Assembly (NCBI GenBank): GCA_947492235.1
Contig: CANLLZ010000001.1
Span: 558,001 to 622,000, forward strand
DNA length: 64,000 nt
Source of the DNA: an uncultured Altererythrobacter sp.
GTDB taxonomy: Bacteria; Pseudomonadota; Alphaproteobacteria; Sphingomonadales; Sphingomonadaceae
Direction of reading: 5' to 3'
Shown: in pieces, positions 50,550 to 58,756 of the stretch
Layout: the number at the start of each line of letters is the position of its first letter
Position numbering within the stretch: position 1 is the stretch's first letter
The notes under the pieces: generated by a model
Databases searched by the model: none
Told to the model about the DNA's origin: nothing
The model's input: the letters and a program-made list of their open reading frames with translations, nothing else
Translations under genes and position numbers: made by a program

Positions 50550-51533
50550 ATGAAACTTCTCAAACTCGTCCCTGACGACACAAACATCAAATTCCTGAAA
50601 TGGCGTGTGCCGTTCTACGTCGTCAGCCTCCTGCTGATGGCCGCGAGCTGGGGCCTCGTGCTGACCAAAGGCCTCAATTACGGGGTCGATTTTGCCGGCG
50701 GTCAGGAAATTCGCGCGACCTTCGTAGGCGAGGCCTCTGCGCCTATCCCCGAAATCCGCGAGTCATTGACCTCCATCGAGAACGTCGGCGATCCGGTGGT
50801 GCAGCGCTTCGGTGCGGAGAACGAGGTGTCGATCCGCGTGAAGCTGCCTCCGGAGGCCGAGGGCGACAAGGAGTTTGCCGACCGGTTGACTCGGGACATC
50901 ACCGATACGCTGAAAGAGGATCACCCGCAGGTGCGGATCGACGGGGTGGACTCGGTATCGGGCAAGGTTTCGGGTGAGTTCCGCTCGGCCGCTGTCTGGG
51001 CTTTGCTCGCAGCGATGGTGGCGATTGCGCTCTACATCTGGATCCGGTTCGAATGGCAATTCGGGGTCGGGGCGCTGTTCGCTCTGGCGCATGACGTTTC
51101 GCTGGCGCTGGGCATGTTTGCGCTGTTCCAGATGGAATTCAGCCTGCAGATCATCGCCGCGATTCTGGCGATCATCGGTTATTCGCTGAACGACACGATC
51201 GTGGTGTATGACCGCATCCGCGAGAACCTGAAGAAGTTCCGCAAGATGCCGATGCCCGAACTGCTCGATCTGTCGGTGAATGAGACGCTGGCGCGCACGG
51301 TGATGACCTCGCTGACGCTGCTGGTGGCCTTGCTGCCGCTGCTGTTCTTTGGCCCTGCCAGCCTGTTCGGACTGGTCGCGGCGATTGTGCTGGGCCTCTT
51401 CGTCGGGACCTACAGCTCGGTCTATATGGCCGCGCCGATCCTGATCTGGCTGGGTGTGTCGAGCGACAGCTTCGTGCCGCAGGAAACCGAGGCCGACCGG
51501 CAGGAGAAGATTGCGCGAGGCGAAACCGCCTGA
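50550..51533 (+). CDS. secF: Protein translocase subunit SecF
   Basis: The 327-residue protein has an N-terminal helix, LNYGVDFAGGQEIRATF, a short periplasmic part and five further helices with IIGYSLNDTIVVYDRIREN. It follows secD by 13 bp and forms the SecDF complex. It ends 7 bp from the convergent glycosyltransferase gene. Confidence 0.96.
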   Translation: MKLLKLVPDDTNIKFLKWRVPFYVVSLLLMAASWGLVLTKGLNYGVDFAGGQEIRATFVGEASAPIPEIRESLTSIENVGDPVVQRFGAENEVSIRVKLPPEAEGDKEFADRLTRDITDTLKEDHPQVRIDGVDSVSGKVSGEFRSAAVWALLAAMVAIALYIWIRFEWQFGVGALFALAHDVSLALGMFALFQMEFSLQIIAAILAIIGYSLNDTIVVYDRIRENLKKFRKMPMPELLDLSVNETLARTVMTSLTLLVALLPLLFFGPASLFGLVAAIVLGLFVGTYSSVYMAAPILIWLGVSSDSFVPQETEADRQEKIARGETA

Positions 51534-51540
51534 GCAGCGA

Positions 51541-52731
51541 TCAGGTCCTGTGGGCCGCGACCAGCGCGTCGTAATATTCGCCCAGCTTCGCGCCGTTCAC
51601 GCGCCAGTCGAAAGGCTCGGCCATGGCGACGGTGGCCTGTCTGTCCGGCGGATCGGCCAGAACGGCGCGGATGGCGGATGCTATCGCCCCGGCGTTGCGC
51701 TCGACGATCCTACCAGCCGCTTCATCCGTCACCAGCTCGCGTGCGCCGCCCGCATCGGTGATGACCAGCGGCGTTCCGCAGGCCAGGGCTTCGACCCACG
51801 CATTGGCGAGCCCTTCGCTGGCGGACGGCAATACCATCGCATCCGCGGCAGAGAGCACCAGCGGCAGGAGATCGTGATCGAGCAGGCCGAGGAAATGCAC
51901 ACGATCAGCGACGCCGTGTTCCTTCGCCAGAGCGCGCAGGGAAGCCTCATCCTCTCCCTTGCCCACCAGCAGCAATTGCGCACCGGGAATAGTGGCCAGT
52001 GCTTCGATCACAAACGCCTGACCCTTGCGCTCGATCAGCGCGCCCACGGTGGCGAGAATGGGCGCATCGCCTGACAGGGGTAGTCCCAATTCATCCGAAA
52101 GCCTGTCGCGCAGTTTGGTGTGGTTGAGCGGGCGAAACTTGTCGCGGTCCAGTCCTGTGTAGTGAATTGTGATCTTTTCGCGCGGGAGGCCGATGCCCGC
52201 CATGTCATCCGCCAGCGCCTCGCAGACAGCGAGCAACCCGCCCGCCTGAGCACTCGCGCTGCGCATCGCGCGATTGGCATAGGGTTTTGCGCCCCAGAAA
52301 TGGATGTCCGCCCCGCGCGCCTTGATCGACAGGGGTAACCCGAGTGCCTCAGCGATAGTCGCTGCGGCAGGCCCGTCCGGATAAAAGAACTGCGCATCGA
52401 CAACATCGAAGGGCCGCTCGGCATGCAGGCGCTTTGCCAGAGGCAAGACGGACCGCGCAATCATGGACGGGTTCAATCTCCCGCCGATTTTGGGCAGAAG
52501 CGTGAAAGTGGGGCGGTGCACATGGACGCCGTGCTCTTCTCCATCGACCGCCGCATTCGCCAGCGCAGTGTATTCGCCGAACAGGACAGGAGGCACGCCG
52601 ATGGGATTGATCACGGTCACGTCCCAATCGCCGTGCGCTGCCAAAGCCTCCAGAGACCGCGCGACGAATGTCCCGAAACGGGGCCGCGCGGCATTGGGAT
52701 AGAGCGTGGAAAGCGAGAGAACGCGCTTCAT
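51541..52731 (-). CDS. Glycosyltransferase family 4 protein
   Basis: The 396-residue cytoplasmic protein has the GT-B fold. The N-terminal half has LYPNAARPRFGTFVARSLEA, and the C-terminal donor-binding half has ILATVGALIERKGQ and the EGLANAWVEALACGTPLVITD motif with its E-x7-E pair. It would transfer a sugar from a nucleotide donor to a surface polysaccharide or lipid; the product is unknown. The ATG at 52731 is chosen over 52782. No other polysaccharide genes are adjacent. Confidence 0.88.
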   Translation of the reverse strand: MKRVLSLSTLYPNAARPRFGTFVARSLEALAAHGDWDVTVINPIGVPPVLFGEYTALANAAVDGEEHGVHVHRPTFTLLPKIGGRLNPSMIARSVLPLAKRLHAERPFDVVDAQFFYPDGPAAATIAEALGLPLSIKARGADIHFWGAKPYANRAMRSASAQAGGLLAVCEALADDMAGIGLPREKITIHYTGLDRDKFRPLNHTKLRDRLSDELGLPLSGDAPILATVGALIERKGQAFVIEALATIPGAQLLLVGKGEDEASLRALAKEHGVADRVHFLGLLDHDLLPLVLSAADAMVLPSASEGLANAWVEALACGTPLVITDAGGARELVTDEAAGRIVERNAGAIASAIRAVLADPPDRQATVAMAEPFDWRVNGAKLGEYYDALVAAHRT

Positions 52732-52742
52732 GCTACCGGTGC

Positions 52743-53315
52743 TCACAAGCGGCGCACCAACATCTCGCACACAGCGATCCATGGCGGATCATCCACCACC
52801 TGCTGTTTCTGGCCCATGCCGGGCGGGAGCAGGCCGACCATGCTGCCCTGCCGGTCGATCAACCGGCCAAAGGCGAAACGGCCACCAGGGCGGGGCACCA
52901 GCACATCGCGATTGATCGCGCGGGCCGCTTTCGATGGATCGACCTGACGCAGCCAGATCTGGTCACCGGGCAAATAGGCGCCGCTCGCAACCTCCACATT
53001 CATCACGGTGAGCACGCCTTCACCGGCGAGATCGGAGGGCAATATCGCATCCAGCGGCTTGGCCAGCGCCTCCGGGCCGCTAGCGCCCAGACTGGCGATG
53101 ATCTGCGGATGATCCGCATTGTCCGAACGCACCAGCGTTTCCGGATCGACTTCCAGCGCGGCCGCAATCCGCTCCATCCATTTCAGCGAGACATTCCGCA
53201 TGCCCGTTTCCAGTCGGCCAATCGTCTGGGCGGTTGTCGGCGGTTCGCAGGCGGCGGCAAGCTGAGCAAGGGTAAGCCCGCGATCCTTCCGGATGGCTCT
53301 GATACGATTAATCAT
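52743..53315 (-). CDS. XRE-family regulator with S24-like C-terminal domain lacking a clear catalytic serine
   Basis: The 190-residue protein starts with an XRE helix-turn-helix (RIRAIRKDRGLTLAQLAAAC to SLKWMERIAAALEVD). The C-terminal half resembles the LexA/S24 domain (VASGAYLPGDQIWLRQ) but the SM nucleophile position of LexA is not evident, so self-cleavage is unlikely. The ATG is at 53315. It is divergent from the DUF6456 gene, with 102 bp between; the short inverted pair AGTGCG (53316) and CGCACT (53364) lies there. Confidence 0.78.
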   Translation of the reverse strand: MINRIRAIRKDRGLTLAQLAAACEPPTTAQTIGRLETGMRNVSLKWMERIAAALEVDPETLVRSDNADHPQIIASLGASGPEALAKPLDAILPSDLAGEGVLTVMNVEVASGAYLPGDQIWLRQVDPSKAARAINRDVLVPRPGGRFAFGRLIDRQGSMVGLLPPGMGQKQQVVDDPPWIAVCEMLVRRL

Positions 53316-53417
53316 AGTGCGTTCCTGAACCGAAATGGTGAGAAAACACTTTCCTACACGATGCGCACTTTGGCAAGTCACGATTCGCCATATTGGTTAT
53401 TCTTCAGGAGAACAGCA

Positions 53418-53900
53418 TTGCCGCAGAACCTCGTCGAACGTGCACTGACGTCCGAAGGCCCGGCGAGAGGAGGCGGTGCCGCGCCTCGCGCGGGCCGCGC
53501 CCGCCGGACAGTCACGGTCAATGCCAGCGAGTCGCCGGTGGCCTGGCTGCATTCGCGAGGGCATCTGGAGGACCGGCTGTTCGATGCAGGCGAGCGCCTG
53601 AGGGCGGATTACGAGCGGGCGCAATTGGGGCCCAGCGTCACCATGCGATGGGATCCGGTGCGGGTGAAGGGCGGCGAGGCGGGCCTGACCCCGACCGAGC
53701 GCCAGATTTCGGCGAAGCGCCGCTTCGATGAGGCTTTGGCTCAGGCCGGCACGGGGCTGGCCGACATTCTGTGGCGCGTCGTATGCGCGGGCGAAAGCCT
53801 ATCGCTGGCCGAAAAGGCACTCGAATGGCCCACCCGGTCGGGCAAGCTGGTGCTCAAGCTCGCGCTCGACCGGGTGGCCGATTACTACCGCATCCGCTGA
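53418..53900 (+). CDS. DUF6456-family protein
   Basis: The 160-residue cytoplasmic protein has a disordered basic N-terminus (PARGGGAAPRAGRARR) and a helical C-terminal DUF6456-like domain (FDAGERLRADYERAQLGP, then SAKRRFDEALAQAG and ILWRVVCAGESL). The TTG at 53418 is preferred since AGGAG stands 7 nt upstream; ATG 53361 is an alternative. It resembles proteins found throughout alphaproteobacteria, sometimes linked to helix-turn-helix regulators, but the function is not established. Confidence 0.78.
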   Translation: MPQNLVERALTSEGPARGGGAAPRAGRARRTVTVNASESPVAWLHSRGHLEDRLFDAGERLRADYERAQLGPSVTMRWDPVRVKGGEAGLTPTERQISAKRRFDEALAQAGTGLADILWRVVCAGESLSLAEKALEWPTRSGKLVLKLALDRVADYYRIR

Positions 53901-53909
53901 GGCAAGCGC

Positions 53910-54263
53910 TCAGCCCTGCGGATAGAAGAACCGCTCTTCGACGATCTTGTCGTTCTCGACCGTGTAGATGCCGACTTCCTTCATCTGGCTGCGCTCGCCA
54001 TCCATGGTGACGTCCATCCCGTAATGCACGGCGAACTGGTTGCCGGTGACAAACGGGCCCTCGGTGGTGGTGTCGTGCACCTCGGTGTTCTCGAACCACC
54101 AGGCGTGCTTCTGGAGCAGCGCTTCGCGGCCCTCGCATCGCGACATCGGGCCATCGCCCGGCTCGATGCTGACGATATCGTCGGACCAGTGGGACTGATA
54201 GCCTTCCGCATTGTCCTCGGCGACGGCCTTGGTGAATTCCTGTGCGACGGTTTCAACAGACAT
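53910..54263 (-). CDS. SnoaL/NTF2-like protein
   Basis: The 117-residue protein fits the SnoaL-like NTF2 fold: VAQEFTKAVAEDNAEGYQSH at the N-terminus, DDIVSIEPGDGP, KHAWWFENTEVHD and the typical end IYTVENDKIVEERFFYPQG. It is a small cytoplasmic ligand-binding protein or isomerase. It stands alone between two convergent or parallel neighbours. It is a different protein from the SnoaL-like one at 12987. Confidence 0.8.
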   Translation of the reverse strand: MSVETVAQEFTKAVAEDNAEGYQSHWSDDIVSIEPGDGPMSRCEGREALLQKHAWWFENTEVHDTTTEGPFVTGNQFAVHYGMDVTMDGERSQMKEVGIYTVENDKIVEERFFYPQG

Positions 54264-54326
54264 GATGATCTCCTCTCAGGACTTCGATTTTAGCCAAAGA
54301 AGGCGGCAATTTCATGACGCGGGAGA

Positions 54327-54905
54327 TTAGCCCACACGGCGCAGTCTGCGCGCAACCTGCCGTCGGAGCTCCGGCAGCACCTCACCTTCGAACCAAGGGT
54401 TTTTGCGCATGAAGATTGTGCTGCGCCATGCCGGATGGGGCAGGGGGAGGACGCCGGGCAGGAAGTCACGGTAGGCCTGCACCCGGTCAGTGAGCGTCCA
54501 TCGGCGCGTTTCGGGCAGATAATACGCCTGCGCGTATGTGCCGACGAGCAGCGTCAAACGGTCTTGCGGCAGCGAGGCGAGCACGCGCTCATGCCACAAA
54601 GGCGCGCATTCCGGGCGTGGCGGATTGTCACCGCCCGTTGCCTTGCCCGGATAGCAGAAGCCCATCGGTACCAGAGCGACCTGCGCCGGATCGTACATCT
54701 GCGCTTTAGTCAGGCCGGTCCATTCGCGCAGGCGAACCCCGCTAGCATCGTCCCACGGAATGCCGCTGGCATGCACCTTCGATCCCGGAGCTTGCCCGAT
54801 GATCAGCAGACGCGCGGTGGAGGAGAAGGAGACCACTGGGCGTACCCCGTGCGGCAGAGCGCCGGCGCATACGGTGCACGCGGCAATTTCCGCCTGCAGG
54901 CTCAC
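54327..54905 (-). CDS. Uracil-DNA glycosylase superfamily protein
   Basis: The 192-residue protein shows the superfamily motif 1 in IGQAPGSKVHASGIPWDD and motif 2 in LPLPHPAWRS (His of the HPS-type motif). This variant group is distinct from classical Ung. It may excise uracil or other damaged bases from DNA. No cysteine set for a 4Fe-4S cluster is obvious beyond ACTVCAG. The start is a GTG at 54903-54905, overlapping the stop of the Uup-like gene by four bases, so the two are translationally coupled. Confidence 0.83.
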   Translation of the reverse strand: MSLQAEIAACTVCAGALPHGVRPVVSFSSTARLLIIGQAPGSKVHASGIPWDDASGVRLREWTGLTKAQMYDPAQVALVPMGFCYPGKATGGDNPPRPECAPLWHERVLASLPQDRLTLLVGTYAQAYYLPETRRWTLTDRVQAYRDFLPGVLPLPHPAWRSTIFMRKNPWFEGEVLPELRRQVARRLRRVG

Positions 54906-56716
54906 GCGTTTTCGACGCGTTCGGCCAATTCCAACCAGCGTTCCTCTGCAGCGTCTTTTTCAGCGCGGGCATTCTCCAAGCCCTTCGAGATATTCGCGAA
55001 TTTCTGCGGATCGGCGGTGAACAGGTCGGGGTCGGACAGGATCTGCTCGCCGCGAGTGATGGCGTTTTCCAGTTCCTCGATACGGGCGGGCAACAGATCG
55101 TAATCGCGCTGCTCGTTGAAGGAGAGCTTGTCTGCGCGGGGCGGCGGGGGAGGGGGCGGCGCGCTGACCTGGGCAGGCTCCGATTTGCCCGCGCGCGATT
55201 TGCCGATCACGCGGGTCTGGCGTTTGCGCTCCCAATCCTCGTAACCACCGGCGACCACATCGACTGATCCGCTGCCATCGAGGCCGAGCGTCACGGTGAC
55301 GGTCTTGTCCAGAAAATCGCGATCATGGCTGACGATCAGCACGGTGCCTTCGTAATCCGCGATCACTTCCTGCAACAGGTCGAGCGTTTCCAGATCGAGA
55401 TCGTTTGTCGGTTCGTCCAGCACCAGAAGATTGGACTTCGCGGCAAATTCACGGGCCAGCAGCAGGCGCGATTTCTCGCCGCCCGACAGAATGCCGACCT
55501 TGGTATCGACGATCTTCGGGTCGAACAGGAAATCCTTCAGGTGCGCTTGCACATGCTTGCGATTGCCCTGCACATCGATCCAGTCGCCGCCCTCGGCCAG
55601 AATGTCGCGGACGGTTCTATCGGGTTCCATCATGCTGCGCTGCTGGTCGATCATCACGCCGGTCAGTTTCTTGGAGATTTCCACCGAGCCGCTGTCGGGC
55701 TCCAGCTCTCCGGTCAGCATCTTGAGCAAAGTCGTCTTGCCCGCGCCGTTTGATCCGACGATCCCGATCCGGTCGCCGCGCTGAATGCGCAGGGAAAACG
55801 GCTTGATGACAGCGCGCCCGTCATAGGTCTTGGCGATATCCTTCGCCACGATGACGGACTTGCTCTTGAAGTCCTCTTCCACCGTCAGCTTCAGCTTCGC
55901 GGTGCCGGATGTGTCGATCATTGCGGCGCGGGTGGCGCGCAGTTTCCATAGCGCTTCCAACCGGCCCTGGTTGCGTTTGCGCCGGGCGGTCACTCCGCGC
56001 TCCAGCCAGCGCGCTTCCTGCTTCAGCTTGACGTCCATCCGCTCGGCCATGCGCGCCTCTTCGGCATAGACCTGCTCTTCCCATGCCTCGTATCCGCCAA
56101 AGCCGACTTCCTTGCGCCGGACGATCCCGCGATCAAGCCACAGCGTCGCGCGGGTCAGGCGTTTTAGGAAGGTCCGGTCGTGGCTGATGACCACAAACGC
56201 ACCGGTATAGCGCTCCAGCCAGCCTTCCAGCCATTCGATGGCGCTCAGATCTAAATGGTTGGTCGGTTCGTCCATCAGCAGCAGATCGGGGTCCTGCGCC
56301 AGCGCGCGGGCAATCGCTGCGCGGCGGCGTTCCCCTCCGCTGGCACCGGGGGCGGGCGTGGTCATGTCGATGCCGAGCTGACCGGCAATGGCATCGACCG
56401 CGTATTCTTCCGGCGGGCTATCACCGGACAGCGCGAAATCCATCAGGGTGGCAAACCCTGTCATATCGGGGTCCTGCTCCAGCACGACGATCTGCGTGTT
56501 GGCCTTGACCTTGCGAATGCCCTGATCGGCCTCAAGCACACCCTCGATCAGGCGGAACAGCGTGGTCTTGCCCGCGCCATTGCGCCCGATCAGCGCCAGC
56601 CGGTCGCGCGGGCCGATATGCAGATCGATATTGTCGCGCTCCGGCCCGCCCAGCAGCCAGCGGCCGCCCTGCTGCAGGCCTAATCCTTCCCAAGAGAGTA
56701 TCGGTGGTTGCGCCAT
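54902..56716 (-). CDS. uup: ABC-F ATPase, Uup type
   Basis: The 604-residue soluble protein has two ABC domains: Walker A IGRNGAGKTTLF and VGSNGAGKTTLL, signatures GASGGERRRAAI and ILSGGEKSRLLL, Walker B LLMDEPTNHLD and LVLDEPTNDLD. The C-terminal coiled-coil region (about 525-604) with DLLPARIEELENAITR matches Uup, which binds DNA and influences transposon excision, replication and ribosome function. This second ABC-F protein is distinct from EttA in the window. A GTGA overlap joins it to the UDG gene. Confidence 0.88.
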   Translation of the reverse strand: MAQPPILSWEGLGLQQGGRWLLGGPERDNIDLHIGPRDRLALIGRNGAGKTTLFRLIEGVLEADQGIRKVKANTQIVVLEQDPDMTGFATLMDFALSGDSPPEEYAVDAIAGQLGIDMTTPAPGASGGERRRAAIARALAQDPDLLLMDEPTNHLDLSAIEWLEGWLERYTGAFVVISHDRTFLKRLTRATLWLDRGIVRRKEVGFGGYEAWEEQVYAEEARMAERMDVKLKQEARWLERGVTARRKRNQGRLEALWKLRATRAAMIDTSGTAKLKLTVEEDFKSKSVIVAKDIAKTYDGRAVIKPFSLRIQRGDRIGIVGSNGAGKTTLLKMLTGELEPDSGSVEISKKLTGVMIDQQRSMMEPDRTVRDILAEGGDWIDVQGNRKHVQAHLKDFLFDPKIVDTKVGILSGGEKSRLLLAREFAAKSNLLVLDEPTNDLDLETLDLLQEVIADYEGTVLIVSHDRDFLDKTVTVTLGLDGSGSVDVVAGGYEDWERKRQTRVIGKSRAGKSEPAQVSAPPPPPPPRADKLSFNEQRDYDLLPARIEELENAITRGEQILSDPDLFTADPQKFANISKGLENARAEKDAAEERWLELAERVENA

Positions 56717-56821
56717 GATGGAAGGCAGGTAGGGGTGTGCGAGGATGACAGCAAGGCGGTTCAGCCGAGTGTAACCGGCAGTGGCCCAGCTTGGCTGTCA
56801 TAGACAGACAGGAGAACGCTC

Positions 56822-57586
56822 ATGTTTCGCCCCATATTCCGCCCCTCGATCCGCGCCGGATTGATCGCCGCCAGCCTGCCTTTTGCCGCGATGACCAGCC
56901 CTCTGGCCGCAGCAACGGTGGAGATTACCGCCACCAATCCCGTGATCGAACTGAGCGTGTACGAGCAGGTCGAAGTGGCCCCGGATATCGTCACATTGGG
57001 TGCGGGCGTATCGACCGAAGCGCCCACAGCGGTGGAAGCCCTGCGGCGCAATTCGGCGGAGATGCGCCGCGTGGTGGACCTGATCAAGGCGCTGGGCATC
57101 GATGCGCGCGATATCCAGACGACCGGCATCAATCTCAATGCGCGCTACGATTATGACCGCAGTAGCCAGAAACAGGTGTTCCGCGGCTATCAGGCATCAA
57201 ACCGGGTGAGCCTGCGGCTGCGCGAAATCGAGCGGGCAGGCGAAGTGCTCGACGCGCTCGTATCCGCAGGTGCAACCGACATTAACGGCCCCAGCTTCTC
57301 GGTCGAAGATGACACGGCTGCCAAGGACGAGGCACGCGGCCGGGCGATGGCCAGCGCGCAGGCGCGGGCCGAGGCCTATGCACAGATGGCGGGATATTCC
57401 GGCGTGCGTATCCTGCAAATCTCCGAAACCATTCGCAACAGCGCGCCGCGCGGTGAGGCGATCATGGTGACCGCCTCGCGCATGGCTGATGCTGCCGCTC
57501 CGCCGCCGATCGAGCCGGGAATGGTCGGCACGGGCGTATCGGTATCGGTAACGTATGAAATGATCGGCGCACCGGTTGTCGGCTGA
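56822..57586 (+). CDS. Periplasmic SIMPL-domain (DUF541) protein
   Basis: The 254-residue protein has a signal peptide (cut near LAAAT, residue 33) and a SIMPL/DUF541 domain with VAPDIVTLGAGVSTEAPTAV, IDARDIQTTGINLNARYDY and the C-terminal SVSVTYEM. Related proteins help with stress and some outer-membrane functions; the precise role is not known. It precedes the PepSY-like gene by 79 bp. Confidence 0.82.
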   Translation: MFRPIFRPSIRAGLIAASLPFAAMTSPLAAATVEITATNPVIELSVYEQVEVAPDIVTLGAGVSTEAPTAVEALRRNSAEMRRVVDLIKALGIDARDIQTTGINLNARYDYDRSSQKQVFRGYQASNRVSLRLREIERAGEVLDALVSAGATDINGPSFSVEDDTAAKDEARGRAMASAQARAEAYAQMAGYSGVRILQISETIRNSAPRGEAIMVTASRMADAAAPPPIEPGMVGTGVSVSVTYEMIGAPVVG

Positions 57587-57665
57587 CAAGCCTGCCCGGC
57601 TGAACAATCCGCACCGCGCATATTCACGGCGTGTTCAATGGTTTCGTCCTAATAGTGGAAGCGTA

Positions 57666-57968
57666 ATGAAAACAGCACTTCTCTCTCTGGCCGCTGCCAC
57701 GCTTGCTTTGACGGGCTTTTCTGCTCCGGCAGAGGCGCAGCAACGCAAACCGCAGGACGAGGCTCGCAAGGAAATGCGGGCCGGTAACGTGCTGTCGCTG
57801 CGAGAGATCGAGCGCCGCATCCTGCCGACCATGCGCGGGGCGGAATATCTCGGCCCGGCTTACGATTCGACGGCGGTCGCCTATCGCCTGAAATTCATCC
57901 GCAAGGGTAAGGTCACTTTCGTCGATGTGGATGCGCGCACCGGCCGGGTGCTGCGCCGCTCCAACTGA
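57666..57968 (+). CDS. Exported PepSY-like protein
   Basis: The 100-residue protein has a signal peptide (MKTALLSLAAATLALTGFSA, cut after AEAQ) and a PepSY-type module with SLREIERRILPTMRGAEYLG and VTFVDVDARTGRVLRR. PepSY proteins often bind or inhibit proteases or act beside two-component sensors. It is 109 bp upstream of a response regulator and sensor kinase; such trios are common in proteobacteria. The ATG at 57666 is chosen. Confidence 0.82.
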   Translation: MKTALLSLAAATLALTGFSAPAEAQQRKPQDEARKEMRAGNVLSLREIERRILPTMRGAEYLGPAYDSTAVAYRLKFIRKGKVTFVDVDARTGRVLRRSN

Positions 57969-58077
57969 GCCGCATCCCGGTGAGCCACGAAAATGCGCAG
58001 AAACCGCGTCGCGCATTGACGCAGCGCGGGCTTACGCGCCACAAGGCACGCCATATTATAGGGGGCTTTGAGCGACC

Positions 58078-58755
58078 ATGCGCATTCTGATTGTCGAAGA
58101 CGAACCCACTCTGGGCCAGCAGCTGAAAAGCACGCTGGAGCAAAACGGGTATGCTGTTGATCTGTCCACCGATGGGGAGGACGGGCATTTTCTCGGCTCG
58201 ACTGAAAATTACGATGCCGTAATTCTCGATCTGGGCCTGCCGGAAATCGACGGGCTGACCGTGCTGGGCATGTGGCGCAAGGAAGGCCGCGACTTTCCCG
58301 TGCTGGTCCTGACCGCGCGCGACAGCTGGTCCGACAAGGTGGCAGGGCTGGATGCAGGCGCGGATGATTATCTCGCCAAACCGTTCCAGACCGAAGAATT
58401 GATCGCCCGTCTGCGCGCGCTCATCCGCCGTGCATCTGGCAACACTTCCAGCGAGCTTATGGCGGGCGATGTCCGGCTCGATACCCGCAGCGGCCGTGTC
58501 ACGCTGAAGGGCGAGCCGGTGAAACTGACGGCGCAGGAGTACAAGCTGCTGAGCTATCTGATCCATCACAAGGGCAAGGTGGTCAGCCGCACGGAACTGA
58601 TCGAGCATATTTACGATCAGGATTTCGACCGCGATTCCAATACGATCGAAGTGTTCGTGACGCGCATCCGCAAGAAGCTGGGTGCCGAAGTCATCACCAC
58701 TATTCGCGGCCTTGGCTACAGTCTCGACGATCCTGCCGACGCGCCCAGGGCCTGA
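58078..58755 (+). CDS. OmpR/PhoP-type response regulator
   Basis: The 225-residue protein has a receiver domain (D51 as phospho-acceptor in ILDLGLPE, conserved K101 in LAKPF) and a C-terminal winged helix (LTAQEYKLLSYLIHHKGKVV). It is activated by phosphorylation, presumably by the kinase gene 2 bp downstream. The two coding regions are separated by the bases TA only. The genes it controls are unknown; PepSY and SIMPL neighbours are candidates. Confidence 0.93.
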   Translation: MRILIVEDEPTLGQQLKSTLEQNGYAVDLSTDGEDGHFLGSTENYDAVILDLGLPEIDGLTVLGMWRKEGRDFPVLVLTARDSWSDKVAGLDAGADDYLAKPFQTEELIARLRALIRRASGNTSSELMAGDVRLDTRSGRVTLKGEPVKLTAQEYKLLSYLIHHKGKVVSRTELIEHIYDQDFDRDSNTIEVFVTRIRKKLGAEVITTIRGLGYSLDDPADAPRA

Positions 58756-58756
58756 T

